64,000 bases of DNA from Mytilus californianus. Its lineage: Eukaryota > Mollusca > Bivalvia > Mytilida > Mytilidae. The position numbers were made by a program, and so were the translations under genes. The notes beneath the pieces are model-generated. The model made no database searches and was not told the DNA's origin. It saw nothing but the letters and a program-made list of their open reading frames with translations. Positions 25,501 to 34,062 of this stretch are shown here, in pieces. The first letter of the stretch is position 1. Each line of letters starts with the position of its first letter. Location: NCBI RefSeq assembly GCF_021869535.1, contig NW_026262582.1, positions 58,788,851 to 58,852,850 of the forward strand. Direction: 5' to 3'.

Positions 25501-27266
25501 GGGGTTCTTTGATATGCTGAATCTAACCATGTATTTAGATTTTGGATATTGGACCATAATAGGTGAATGTCCAATTTAAAATTTTTAAGTTCTTAGACCA
25601 CATTCATTCTGTGTCAGAAACCTATGCTGTGTCAAATATTTAATCACAATCCAAATTCAGAGCTGTATCAAGCTTGAATGTTGTGTCCATACTTGCCCCA
25701 ACTGTTTAGGGTTCGACCTCTGCGGTCGTATCAAGCTGCGCCCTGCGGAGCATTTTATTTTTAGTGTCTTCAAAATCGTACTCACACAAAGAAAAACCGT
25801 TCAATTTTTTAAGTCGATTATCGGTACAAAATATTTTAAAGTATTCAATAAATAATAAAACAATTGCTATTTATTTAACATTCAGTTAAATCTGTATTGT
25901 ACAAAAACATCATCGTGAATGATGGATGGATGGGTGGCTGTTTAAAATCCAGTGGCAAATTAAATGTATATTCAGGGCGAGAACATGATCATGTGATATG
26001 AATATAAACCTTCCTTGTACTAGACCGACACGCTGAGTCGGATTTTTTTACATGCTAGTTCACAAGGTAACAGTCCGCAGGATTACATGTCACCCTACCC
26101 GAACACATTATTCAGACTCCGAGCCGATCAGTCTTTGCTCTTACTCCTGAATGCCGCGTGGTTAACGGAGAAGCAGCAAATACCAATTTTCAAGTCTTTG
26201 GTTTGACCCGGCCGGGGTTGAACCCACGATTTGTCTGTTATTGATTAACGCATGTTCTTCTTGAATTGAGCTCCCTATGATATCTGCCGAATAATTACAG
26301 GCAATTAAAACTCTACTACCTTATTTTGGATAAAATGTTTTAACAAATTAAGAAGTATCAGTGGTATTTGTTAAGGCGATGTATTTCTTCTCTGTGTTTC
26401 TATATTTTCTCATCTCCCCATTTTGTATAGTAAATAATTAATTGATCTCAAAATTGGGTCCGTAGGTCAAAACATTTTATTCCCTATCAAACATCCTCCA
26501 TTTTGAGTGGCATTAAATTTCGATTTACACACTTTTCAGAACCTACCCATTGTGGTTATTGTTAATTTCTCTCGTCCTGAATAATCATGAAATATTTACG
26601 ACTGGACGTTAAGGAAACAACAATGAAAACTAGAGACGGATATATACAACGTGATAAACATAATACGTCCAACGATGATGAACTGGTTTCTGTGGGTTAC
26701 TTTTTACAATTAGAACATAACTTAAATATTATCTATTTTAGTTGAAGGACGATTTGGGAGAAAGGAATCAGCAACTAAGGTCGCAGGTTCAAGAACTAGA
26801 ACAAGAAAAGATCAGGCTTACCGAAAAACTTCTTGGAAACGTCGGTGTTTTCTCAAATCACCTCGAAGAACCAATACAAATTCCTGCAATTGGTCGAGAA
26901 ATGACAATGAACACTGCTTGTATAATGACAGAATTTAATAACTGTGACGTAACATCCGTAAATATGCTTGAAATGCAAGTGCAACAAGAAACATATGAAG
27001 CATTAGAAGTTGAGATTAAAACAGATAGTAATGACACCATAGAGTATTCACGAGGAGGCGAACAGGATGATCACGGAGATATTGAAGATTTGACCTACTT
27101 CAGGAGTTCGCAAGAGGTACCGACAGGTACTTGTTCCGACATACAAATGGAGGAACGAGCTCCAACGAACAACACAAGTCCGCTGCCAGAATTTGAAGAT
27201 GGCGAAGCATCTCTTGATGACTGGATGGGGACAAGTTACATTAGTTTGGACAAATATATTTTATAA
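16310..27266 (+). CDS. ATF3/JDP2-like bZIP transcription factor (3 coding exons)
   Basis: The 275-codon reading frame is assembled from exons 16310-16504, 17975-18082 and 26742-27266. All junctions are GT-AG and phase 0, with gtaagt after exon 1, ttttacag before exon 2, and ctattttag before exon 3. Residues 75-98 form a bZIP basic region with the invariant N81-x7-R89 followed by x9-L99. Leucines 99, 106, 113, 120 and 127 make five exact zipper heptads. Residues around 32-50 (TPLLKVELWAKIQ) resemble the conserved N-terminal motif of ATF3-type factors. The C-terminal 130 residues are acidic, Ser/Thr-rich and unrecognised. By family knowledge it should be a nuclear DNA-binding dimer at AP-1/CRE sites, often stress-induced. 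The start is the first ATG after an in-frame stop at 16262. A cryptic acceptor (AG at 16314-16315) would make the next Met, at 16316, the alternative start, and upstream non-coding exons are not excluded. A Fos-like assignment is the main alternative; bZIP membership itself is secure. Confidence 0.87.
16780..17215 (+). repeat. interspersed repeat in bZIP intron 1 (copy 1)
   Basis: Shares long blocks (ACCGTTC..GAGTTATG, CCCATGGACACATTCCCCAT) with 28381-28712. Contains two internal, diverged sub-repeats of about 150 bp. Confidence 0.75.
17330..17800 (+). repeat. three diverged tandem units of about 165 bp
   Basis: Each unit has a 'caaagta/tcaaatctac' start, a GTTATTGCCCTT-like block and an ACTATGATAGATAGA-like end. 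Lies in bZIP intron 1. Confidence 0.6.
17975..18082 (+). CDS. bZIP gene, coding exon 2 (DNA-contacting basic region)
   Basis: Exactly 36 codons between ttttacag and gtaaaa. It encodes the whole basic region (residues 66-101), including N81, the AAxxC core and R89, and stops at the first zipper leucine. Too short to stand out as an ORF; found by splice sites and the motif. Confidence 0.9.
18197..18320 (+). repeat. interspersed repeat ending in GATCATACC (copy 3)
   Basis: Diverged relative of 10428-10572 (GGTATGGGTTTTGCTCAT, CCATTTGCGATCATACCAGA). Lies in bZIP intron 2. Confidence 0.6.
18640..19170 (+). repeat. CGTC-rich interspersed element, copy 1
   Basis: Starts with TTTATACGACCGCAAAAA, forms a short hairpin with TTTTGGTCGTATA, then a (CGT)n tract and a body with GAAGACACATTGGTTTTCGC and repeated 'ggaattaggggc' blocks. 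The next copy begins at 19229. Confidence 0.8.
19229..19650 (+). repeat. CGTC-rich interspersed element, copy 2
   Basis: Same order of blocks as 18640-19170: TATACGACCGCA hairpin, (CGT)n tract, GAAGACACATTGGTTTTCGC and the 'ttgggattgattttgggggt' block. Confidence 0.8.
19687..19762. repeat. hairpin 1 of a tandem pair
   Basis: Arms 19687-19714 and 19734-19762 pair over about 28 bases with a single T bulge; loop 19 nt. The core is GCAGTGTAAGGGAG. Confidence 0.85.
19793..19868. repeat. hairpin 2 of a tandem pair
   Basis: Arms 19793-19820 and 19840-19868, loop 19 nt. Same stem as hairpin 1 with few substitutions, several of which keep pairing. Confidence 0.85.
20325..21141. repeat. satellite-like array of 126-136 bp units, left part
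   Basis: Units share GGTTCTTTGATATGCTGAAT, a TTTAGATTTTTGATT block, GGGCCCAGTTTTCAA and CCAAAATTAAACTTTGTTTG. Spacings of 126 and 136 alternate, suggesting a two-unit higher-order repeat. The - strand frames with KNPIYSIF repeats are by-products. Confidence 0.9.
21142..23023. mobile_element. 1.9-kb non-autonomous TIR element nested in the satellite
   Basis: Terminal inverted repeats ACACCTTTCCA and TGGAAAGGTGT bound 1882 bp that interrupt a satellite unit. The dinucleotide AT is duplicated at both ends. Removing the element and one AT restores the unit consensus seen at 20610 and 23410. No ORF above 90 codons; no transposase. Confidence 0.8.
21185..21210. repeat. perfect 26-bp palindrome
   Basis: Arms CACATGTGGTAAA and TTTACCACATGTG, no loop, near the left end of the nested TIR element. 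Confidence 0.9.
23024..25545. repeat. satellite-like array, right part, with 1005-bp tandem duplication
   Basis: Continues the units of 20325-21141. About 23430-24484 recurs at 24435-25489, offset 1005, almost base for base; frames at 23513/24518 and 24141/25146 encode identical peptides. Confidence 0.92.
25546..25770 (+). repeat. 3' terminal block of the repeat complex
   Basis: The block running from GGACCATAATAGG through TGCGGTCGTATCAAGCTGCG occurs three times, beginning near 23803, 24808 and 25546. TGCGGTCGTA is the reverse complement of TACGACCGCA at the start of the CGTC-rich elements. Confidence 0.75.
26059..26345 (+). repeat. SINE-like repeat upstream of bZIP exon 3
   Basis: About 95% similar by eye to 35397-35690. 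Contains GGTTTGACCCGGCCGGGGTT, whose reverse complement resembles a tRNA B box. A weaker relative lies at 41530-41660. Confidence 0.7.
26742..27266 (+). CDS. bZIP gene, terminal coding exon (leucine zipper and C-terminus)
   Basis: 174 codons plus TAA. Opens directly after a ttttag acceptor with four of the five zipper leucines, then an acidic tail rich in E, D, T and S that ends with a short aromatic/hydrophobic segment. No recognisable domain lies in the tail. The antisense 60-codon frame here is a shadow. Confidence 0.88.
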   Translation: MKDDLGERNQQLRSQVQELEQEKIRLTEKLLGNVGVFSNHLEEPIQIPAIGREMTMNTACIMTEFNNCDVTSVNMLEMQVQQETYEALEVEIKTDSNDTIEYSRGGEQDDHGDIEDLTYFRSSQEVPTGTCSDIQMEERAPTNNTSPLPEFEDGEASLDDWMGTSYISLDKYIL

Positions 27267-27871
27267 ACTGTTGTACTGCCAGCTAGTGCATTAGGAGGGT
27301 CTGGGTGGGTGGGGAATGGTGGGGTCTTCATTTCTGTATTCTTTGTTTTTTATGTCAGTTTTCTGTATTCCTTGTTTTTTATGTAAGTTTCTGTATTCTT
27401 TATGTGTTTGCCCTTTATTTTCAAATCTTTATATTTTCGTTCCCCATCATTCTTTGTTCTTTATTTTTTTGGGGCCTATTTTCTCTATTCTTTATTTTTG
27501 TGGTCCAACTTTCTGTCAAATTTACACTATTCACTATTCTGTTAACCAAACCCAAACCCTTCATTGTTATCATATCATGACGTTTTAGGGCATTCCTTGG
27601 CCATGTCGGCTACTTTGAACAATTTGGATTTTCAATTGTTCCTTTTGTATTTGTATATACTATGAATGATAAAAATGATTACAATGTATACATATATGTG
27701 TTCTTTATTCTCATGTTTATTAAAATGTATGTGTACATGTTTGTAAAAGAATTTTATTACACAATATTTTCCGAATATAAAGGGGCATAACTCTGACACA
27801 AGTGAGGTGAACTATATATCGAACTTTAGTTCGATCTTTGCTACAATCAGTACAAATAAAGCAATGAAAGG
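27267..27871 (+). other. probable 3' UTR of the bZIP gene
   Basis: T-rich sequence follows the stop codon, and an AATAAA hexamer lies at 27855-27860, about 590 bases downstream. The last 200 bases (from 27669) are homologous to 35690-35879. Transcript end is inferred, not seen. Confidence 0.35.
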
Positions 27872-27904
27872 TTTTATTCATATATCAGAGCGAACAAAAT
27901 AATA

Positions 27905-28260
27905 TTTTATATGCAAAAAAGGGACATTAAAAAAAGTCACTAGTCAAGTAAAAGCAAACACCACACACCATGGTTTAAAAAAATGACAAAGAGACAACTG
28001 TCCACAAAGCACGACAGGGTAAACCAGTGTTAAAAATGAGAAACACGAACTTAAAAAAAAACCTGTGAACTAGAAGTGTAAGCAGCTCAGTATTTTTATA
28101 CATGTCATACCAATACCTTACCCTTTACAAAAATTGAACATTAAAAAACTTTTAAGTCATAGAGAAACAGACACCAAACAATAGAGTCAAAATAAAAACG
28201 ACAAAGAGACAACTGTCAACAAAGCAGGAGAGAACAAACATAAAAACATAGTTGAAAAAG
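27905..28260 (-). repeat. diverged interspersed repeat with two similar halves
   Basis: The phrase ACAAAGAGACAACTGTC(C/A)ACAAAG occurs near 27987 and 28201 with similar flanks. No coding potential. Confidence 0.5.
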
Positions 28261-28380
28261 ATATGTGGCGGGTAAATGTTAGGTTAGGTCAAATAATAAT
28301 TCTAGTTGGTGTCTATGAAAAAGTTAAAAATGAGTAATGAAGATATATTAGGGTAACACCCCTTTTAAATATAAATAATA

Positions 28381-28712
28381 TGCCGAAACCAAATGTTACG
28401 AATCTTATTTACAATGCTTCTAACCATAAAACACAGATCAAATTTGAATTTGGATGCGTCACTTTTACCGTTCAGAGTTATGTCCCTTTACAAATGGAAA
28501 CACTGCTGAATTTTTCATTTCCGTTCTCTAACTAAGTTTGCCTAAATCAAGTGTTATGAAACTTATACACAATGCTTATAACCACAAAACTCAAATCAAG
28601 TACGAATTTGGGTAGCATCACTTTTACATTTCTAGAGGTATGTCCCTTTAAAACGTTATGTGCAAGCGGGAGCATCATTATGTATCCCATGGACACATTC
28701 CCCATTTATTTA
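28381..28712 (+). repeat. interspersed repeat (copy 2 of the intron-1 repeat)
   Basis: Co-linear with 16860-17210, ending in the same TCCCATGGACACATTCCCCA block. Confidence 0.75.
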
Positions 28713-29085
28713 TATTTTAAAGAAGAATAGTAATTGTTGTTGGTAAATGTAACTGTTTATCAGGTCGGGAATTGTAGATTTCCTGACGTCAGAATATATT
28801 TGCATATTAATTTCCCAAATAGAAGGTAAACATGGCCTTGAAAAACTGACCAATCGACTCAGTGAACTACAATGCATTGTGGGCTACCACTGAAAAACAC
28901 GTGGAATTAGTGGGAAAACTGTCAACTAATATAGTGTCTGGGACTCTCATAATAAGTGTTTTTTGTCTGCGAAAAAGTGTTTAATTTAAAATATACAACA
29001 TAATCTTCAATTTGCATGCTCAGATTAAAAAGAAGTTGAACAGGTTTTGTCCATTGTTATGCATTGTACCTGTGCATTAATTTCA

Positions 29086-29187
29086 TTATGTTCTTATTCA
29101 ATACTTCAAACGAACATAAAGCATTTACAAAGTAAAAACTCAACACAGTTTTTGGTTATCAGCTCGCCCCGACAGCACAGAAAGCTT
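29086..29187 (-). repeat. split direct repeat B2 (element 3' end)
   Basis: 102-bp copy of B1 forming the 3' terminus. The outer edge was set where similarity to B1 stops. Confidence 0.9.
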
Positions 29188-29379
29188 ATTTTTATTATAA
29201 ACAATAAACAAATGTCCAATTTGCTGTCATCGACCGCTGCCATCACATATAAACACAATCTACAATAGAAAAATGTTCTATAAGTTGAAGAAAAAATCAT
29301 TTCGATTTACATACATGTATTTTATCAACTATTTTCTACATAACATACTGATTCACATTCCTATGAAGTCTTAATAAAA

Positions 29380-29395
29380 GGGGTGGGTGGGTGGG
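29380..29395 (+). other. G-quadruplex motif in the A2-B2 spacer
   Basis: Four G runs (4,3,3,3) separated by single T residues end exactly where repeat A2 begins. The spacer 29188-29395 holds no gene. Confidence 0.7.
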
Positions 29396-29624
29396 AAAAC
29401 GAACCTTTCTGTCGGATAGGCGAACCTCGAATGACAATTCTAGATATCTTATTATAATTTTAGCGCTAAAATTCTAGCATGAAGTTATCATGATTGATAT
29501 AACTTAAACCGGTAATAACTTACTGATGGTCCAATCAAATTAAACATAAACATGTTTTGATTTAAACACACGTGTTAAAAGTAAACAAATACACGTGTTC
29601 CCGAGTAACCTTTATAAATACATT
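29396..29624 (-). repeat. split direct repeat A2
   Basis: 229-bp copy of A1. It abuts repeat B1 at 29624 and is separated from B2 by a 208-bp spacer. Confidence 0.92.
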
Positions 29625-29725
29625 TATGTTCTTATTCAATACTTCAAACGAACATAAAGCATTTACAAAGTAAAAACTCAACACAGTTTTTGGTTATCAG
29701 CTCGCCCCGACAGCACAGAAAGCTT
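29624..29725 (-). repeat. split direct repeat B1
   Basis: 102 bp, identical by eye to B2 at 29086-29187. It lies 51 bases beyond the recombinase stop codon. Confidence 0.92.
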
Positions 29726-29776
29726 CGATTGATAAAGAAAGGGACATAAAGAAAAAGGGGGGACAAACAATATAAA

Positions 29777-30724
29777 TTACAATCCTAAATTCTTAGATAC
29801 TGACAATCTGTTGAGTATACTCTCTTTAACATAACCATCTTTGGCTTTATCACTTTTCCATCTCCCGTGTTTCTTAAACAACCGGTCATCTATTCCAGCT
29901 TCTGCCGCGGCAGTAGCTCCTCCTGACCTCAAACTATGTAAGCCAAACTGTTTTTTATCAAGACCTAAACTGTCAAGTGCAGATAACAATAACTCTCTGG
30001 CTCTGGTGTAAGAAATATGACTACTCTTTCTAAGTTTGTATATATTCAAAGATTTACAATAACAAATAGATCTAAAAATAAAATCATTCGATTCTTCAGG
30101 AATGTTAGCTAACTTTAGATAACGCTGAAGTACATCTACCGGGCATGTAATATTCCCTGTTTTTGAAATGACAACATCTTTCCCTTCCCTATATACATCA
30201 GTTTTACACTTGACTAAATGAAGTGTAAGGTAAGTAGGGGAAAACTGTATATCAGACCTTCTCAAGTTAGCTAACTCGGAGAATCTTAAAAAGCCAGCAT
30301 AGGCTAATAAACACATACATGCTATTCTTACATCTTTTAAATTACAAGTATTATTAGCATATTTACATACAATATTTTTCAAAATATGCGGTGTGATAGG
30401 TTCTTTTTTGACAACTGAATGACCTATTTTTCTATGAGCCCCTTCAAGAACAGATGCAACTAGATTATTTTCACTGGGATCAGCAACGCCAGCTAATTTA
30501 TGTGCCCATTTTATGGCGTAAAAAGCATCATTTAATTTTGAAACCGATTTTGCAGTTTCAGACAAATGAATTAAATATAAAGAAATATGTAAATGAGATG
30601 CTGGCAATGGTGAAAAAGAATATTGACTAGTCCACTTACACCATGAATTGAAGGCATATCTATATTTCTTCTGAGTACTCGCAGCCTTGGACGAAAGAAG
30701 GAATTCTGGTAACTGTTTGAACAA
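29777..30724 (-). CDS. tyrosine recombinase of the Ngaro-type element
   Basis: 315 codons counted from a TTG. The frame is open further upstream to at least 30781, where a pyrimidine-cag sequence (30795-30781, - strand) resembles a splice acceptor, so the true protein may begin upstream or be spliced. The phage-integrase fold is recognisable: SAM-like core-binding half (about 10-90), then catalytic R147 (GFLRFSEL), H263-x-x-R266 (HSLR), H286 (HGRW) and Y298. The full R-H-R-H-Y set is present, so the enzyme could be active. It would integrate circular DNA without target-site duplication, which agrees with the lack of an obvious duplication around the element. Confidence 0.92.
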   Translation of the reverse strand: MFKQLPEFLLSSKAASTQKKYRYAFNSWCKWTSQYSFSPLPASHLHISLYLIHLSETAKSVSKLNDAFYAIKWAHKLAGVADPSENNLVASVLEGAHRKIGHSVVKKEPITPHILKNIVCKYANNTCNLKDVRIACMCLLAYAGFLRFSELANLRRSDIQFSPTYLTLHLVKCKTDVYREGKDVVISKTGNITCPVDVLQRYLKLANIPEESNDFIFRSICYCKSLNIYKLRKSSHISYTRARELLLSALDSLGLDKKQFGLHSLRSGGATAAAEAGIDDRLFKKHGRWKSDKAKDGYVKESILNRLSVSKNLGL

Positions 30725-30907
30725 ACTGCTGAGATCATTATTAGAGGCAACTTGTGAATTAAAGTCTGACCAATGTCCTACTGAAAAAATATCTGAAAAA
30801 CGTAAAATTGCAATAACATTTTATATACATATACAGAGGACGAATTATTAGCATATTTCAGATTTCTATACACAGTAAAATATAATATATATTCAAATAT
30901 TTCAACG

Positions 30908-31205
30908 CCAGCTACAATATCTTTATAGATACTAGGGCCATAAACTGTAAAACAAATTACCATGCCTGCTAAAATATCATTATAGATACTAGGGCCATGT
31001 CAAATAAAAAACCAAGCCTGCTACAATATCATTACCGATACTAGGGCCATGTCAACATAAACACCCATGCCTGCTACAATATACATATACTAGGGCCATG
31101 TCACAAACAGACCATGACTGCTACAATATATCTATATATATATTAGGGCCATGTCACAAACAGACCATGCCTGCTAAAATATATCTATATATATTAGGGC
31201 CATGT
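30908..31205 (-). repeat. minisatellite between RT and recombinase genes
   Basis: About six units of 49-57 bp, each with TAGGGCCATGTC and GCCTGCTA(C/A)AATAT. The TAGGG boxes recur near 30933, 30990, 31042, 31091, 31144 and 31195. The units are flanked by AT-rich (TATA)n tracts. Confidence 0.85.
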
Positions 31206-33641
31206 CTAAGATGCATCTAGCAAAACAGCCAAAACTGGCGAACCAAACGGTTCAATTCCGAATATCGTATTCTTATTCGAACCTTGCTTATAAATACCAT
31301 CAGTATTTTTAAACACAATAACATCTTTTACGTAATCTTGATAAATCAGATGTTTATCGAATATCAAAGGCCAGAATGCAGCAGAAATCCACTTAGGCAC
31401 AACTAACGTGCCTCGAGCTTTACAAGCTATAATGTGTTTAATCGATCGTATCACAAGATTAATTGGTGGAACTAGCCAATTATTTTCATTGGTCCAAACT
31501 TGAGAAAATGCATCAACTGCTTCAGAATCAGGTTGCCAAAATAAGGAGTTAAATCTCATAACTTTTCTATTTTCGACACTTGCAAACCTGTCAATCGAAT
31601 AAGGACCCCACATATCATTTAAAAAATTGAAAAATATATGTGTGACTCCCCAGTCCTCGAAATCAACCATTTTGCTGATATAATCAGCCTTTTCATTTTC
31701 TTTTCTGGGAATCCATTGAATGTCAATTGATATTCCTTTTTGAATGCAAAATGAAAAAATAGATTTTGCTATAACATGAAGATTTTCTTTCATACTTCCC
31801 GAATTAACAATTTTGACACAATTTTGATTGTCAGTAAACCACTTTATAGTTTTTCCTGTGAAACTATTCTTAAAAGAAAAAAGGGCCAACTCTATAGCTT
31901 TCAGCTCTCTCCATGTGGAGCTTTGTACCGTTTCACTACATGTCCACATCTTATGGAAAATCTTATTTTCTAATTCAACGGTGTATGCACCAGCGGCAAT
32001 ATTACTAGCATCTGAGTATATGACAACAGAAGATTTACTGTAATGACATAAATTACGATAGTTAATCATGGTGACATTTTCTAACCAGAACTTTAACTCT
32101 GATAAAACCTCGACGGGTTTGTACCCTGTAATGGGAATATCCCACCCAATTCTACTTTCAATTTCCATGTAACAGAACTTTGACATAATTCTAGCCACAT
32201 TTCCGATTACGGGAGTCATAGAAATAATTCTACCTACAACCTGAGCTAAAGATCTAGCTGTAACATAGGGAAATTTAGCCAAAATTACATTCAATGAGAA
32301 AATCAAATCGTCAACTCGACGTTGAGTAATAGATAATTTGTATTCTTTCGAGTTCCAAACTATTCCCAACCATTCTAACTCGGTAACAGGTTTAAAAACA
32401 GACTTCTCCTCGTTAATAAGGAAACCAGCATCAATCAAAGACCTTTTTACGAAGGACGATTGCTCATTACATGTATTTTCATCTGGACTCATGCCAAATC
32501 CATCATCTAAATACAAAACAACTTTTATACCGTTTCCACGCCAAAATTTTACTAGTGGCCTCAAACATTTAGTAAAAATGTACGGACCGGTAGTAATTCC
32601 GAAAGCTAAAACAGTATAGCAATAAAATTGACCTTCCCACTGAAAACCTAAGAAAGTCTGTTGCTGTGAGCATATGTCTAAGTGAAAATAACCAGATTTT
32701 AAATCAAACTTAAACAGATACATATCTTTGTCAAAATATTGTATAGCTAACTTCCAATCCTCAAATTTTATTTTTTCGCGCTTTATGTGTTTATTCAATT
32801 GACTCATATCTAAAATAAGTCGTTTCTTACCGGACTTTTGAGTAGCAACACTCAATGGATTTACCACATATGGTTGAAAAGGCACTTTAATTACGCAACC
32901 TATTTGAACTAAATCTTCAATTGACTTTGTGACAAATTCAGTATTCTGCCGTGCTGATCTATTATTTCTGTGGTACATTTTAAAAGGTGTATCTATAAAT
33001 GGAATAACATAACCATTTTTTATTGTATCAAGCACAAAAGGACAAGCACCTATATTTTCCCAATACTTTACATGACAAGCTAATCTACCTTTCACCCCTT
33101 TAAATTTATCATATGACTGACAATTTTCAAAATATTGAACTTGATCTAAAAAAGATTCTATATAATCGTTATCAACAAAACATGTAGAAAATTGGTCATT
33201 AATAGTGTCTAAATACTTATCATTCACAATGACTGGAGAGTGACGTTCAGGCCCTACTTTACTACTTCTGGTAGGTTGTGGAGTTGCTGTTGGATGACCT
33301 GAGACTGGCGAGAAGAGGACAGTTTTTTCTCCAGTGGCCTTGTTGCTTGCAGTAGTGGCACGTGTCGATTGAGCAAGGCTCACGCCTTGCGAAGCTCCCA
33401 CGAAAGGGCTGTTGCTGATTACGTTGATAATGCTGAGCGTAAGCAGGGTTACCATAAGATTCCGCAGGTTGTTGACGAGGCGGATTTTTTGGGTAAGGTT
33501 GCTGGCGAGATTTTGACTTCTCCTTGGAGGTACGGATAGCTCTGGTCTCAGCTTGTCGTATCTTTCTCTCATCTTCAGAATCTGAAGCCACGGCATTGGA
33601 TTCGTATTCCCTAACGGTTCCCCAACCAGCAGGGGAAGCAT
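31206..33641 (-). CDS. reverse transcriptase-RNase H of a Ngaro/DIRS-type element
   Basis: 811 codons from an ATG inside gag. The first 130 residues overlap gag out of frame and look non-functional, so translation may begin later or by +1 recoding. Reverse transcriptase motifs: LILDMSQLNK (275-284), FDLKSGYFH (312-320, D313) and the catalytic YLDD at 377-380. RNase H follows with D544 (YSDAS), E579 (WREL), D604 (FTDNQ) and D653 (KADYIS). A C-terminal stretch with DRFAS, AVDAF and FWP blocks (684-758) is shared by DIRS-order polyproteins. No internal stops and no missing catalytic residues. It lies upstream of the recombinase, separated by a minisatellite. Together they copy the element RNA and insert the DNA product. 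Confidence 0.93.
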   Translation of the reverse strand: MLPLLVGEPLGNTNPMPWLQILKMRERYDKLRPELSVPPRRSQNLASNLTQKIRLVNNLRNLMVTLLTLSIINVISNSPFVGASQGVSLAQSTRATTASNKATGEKTVLFSPVSGHPTATPQPTRSSKVGPERHSPVIVNDKYLDTINDQFSTCFVDNDYIESFLDQVQYFENCQSYDKFKGVKGRLACHVKYWENIGACPFVLDTIKNGYVIPFIDTPFKMYHRNNRSARQNTEFVTKSIEDLVQIGCVIKVPFQPYVVNPLSVATQKSGKKRLILDMSQLNKHIKREKIKFEDWKLAIQYFDKDMYLFKFDLKSGYFHLDICSQQQTFLGFQWEGQFYCYTVLAFGITTGPYIFTKCLRPLVKFWRGNGIKVVLYLDDGFGMSPDENTCNEQSSFVKRSLIDAGFLINEEKSVFKPVTELEWLGIVWNSKEYKLSITQRRVDDLIFSLNVILAKFPYVTARSLAQVVGRIISMTPVIGNVARIMSKFCYMEIESRIGWDIPITGYKPVEVLSELKFWLENVTMINYRNLCHYSKSSVVIYSDASNIAAGAYTVELENKIFHKMWTCSETVQSSTWRELKAIELALFSFKNSFTGKTIKWFTDNQNCVKIVNSGSMKENLHVIAKSIFSFCIQKGISIDIQWIPRKENEKADYISKMVDFEDWGVTHIFFNFLNDMWGPYSIDRFASVENRKVMRFNSLFWQPDSEAVDAFSQVWTNENNWLVPPINLVIRSIKHIIACKARGTLVVPKWISAAFWPLIFDKHLIYQDYVKDVIVFKNTDGIYKQGSNKNTIFGIEPFGSPVLAVLLDAS

Positions 33642-33810
33642 CAGCTATGCGTATTTTCTTATTACGGCTTTTGATCTTATCAGTTATGTCAAGAACTAAT
33701 CTATAGGCTTGAGTATTGGAGTTAGGGATGAATTTTGAAAGTTTATTAACAGTGTCTAATAATTCCTCGTTAAAGGTGTACTGAATTCTGTTTCCTTCCC
33801 CCTTAATTTT
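33262..33810 (-). CDS. retrotransposon gag, C-terminal part with CCHC zinc knuckle
   Basis: 182 codons, open from the frame break at 33810 to the stop at 33262, with no good ATG near its start; it reads as the continuation of the upstream gag fragment. It is rich in Q, P, R and S. A retroviral-type zinc knuckle C-x2-C-x4-H-x4-C lies at 33360-33319, as expected for a nucleocapsid-like RNA-binding domain. The last 380 bases overlap the RT frame, which lies +1 relative to it. Confidence 0.75.
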   Translation of the reverse strand, partial: KIKGEGNRIQYTFNEELLDTVNKLSKFIPNSNTQAYRLVLDITDKIKSRNKKIRIADASPAGWGTVREYESNAVASDSEDERKIRQAETRAIRTSKEKSKSRQQPYPKNPPRQQPAESYGNPAYAQHYQRNQQQPFRGSFARREPCSIDTCHYCKQQGHWRKNCPLLASLRSSNSNSTTYQK

Positions 33811-34039
33811 TTAGAGTGACGTCCTCCTTAATTTTTCTCTTAAGGCAATCTTGTTCTTGTATGAGTTCAGATTTCAACTCACCTAACTTGCTGTCTAAAA
33901 TTGTCTTAAAAAGCTCTACAGTATCTACCAAATCAGACGACTTATCAGCTGCTTTATGAATATTAGGTGGCGGTAAACTATTATCTCCTTCGAGTAGTAT
34001 GTCTTCATTCAATTCCAGACGTGGAGAAGATTCGGACAT
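33803..34039 (-). CDS. retrotransposon gag, N-terminal part
   Basis: 78 codons from an ATG 24 bases inside repeat A1. Acidic and serine-rich at the start, then a likely helical or coiled-coil stretch (residues 36-75, rich in E, K, L). It stops at 33803 just after an A6 run (33812-33807, - strand). The next frame opens at 33810 and continues gag, so a single-base shift separates the two halves. This is either a frameshift mutation (one extra A) or +1 recoding. Confidence 0.6.
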   Translation of the reverse strand: MSESSPRLELNEDILLEGDNSLPPPNIHKAADKSSDLVDTVELFKTILDSKLGELKSELIQEQDCLKRKIKEDVTLKN

Positions 34040-34062
34040 TTTACCAAGTGGCGATTTAAGAA

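Noticed and set aside
26858-27040. 60-codon - frame
   Set aside because: Shadow of bZIP exon 3.
27305-27588. Two 90-codon + frames after the bZIP stop
   Set aside because: T-rich 3' UTR translating to Phe/Leu/Ile runs; no splice or domain support.
31776-32619. + strand frames of 65-93 codons
   Set aside because: Shadows of the RT-RNase H gene on the opposite strand.
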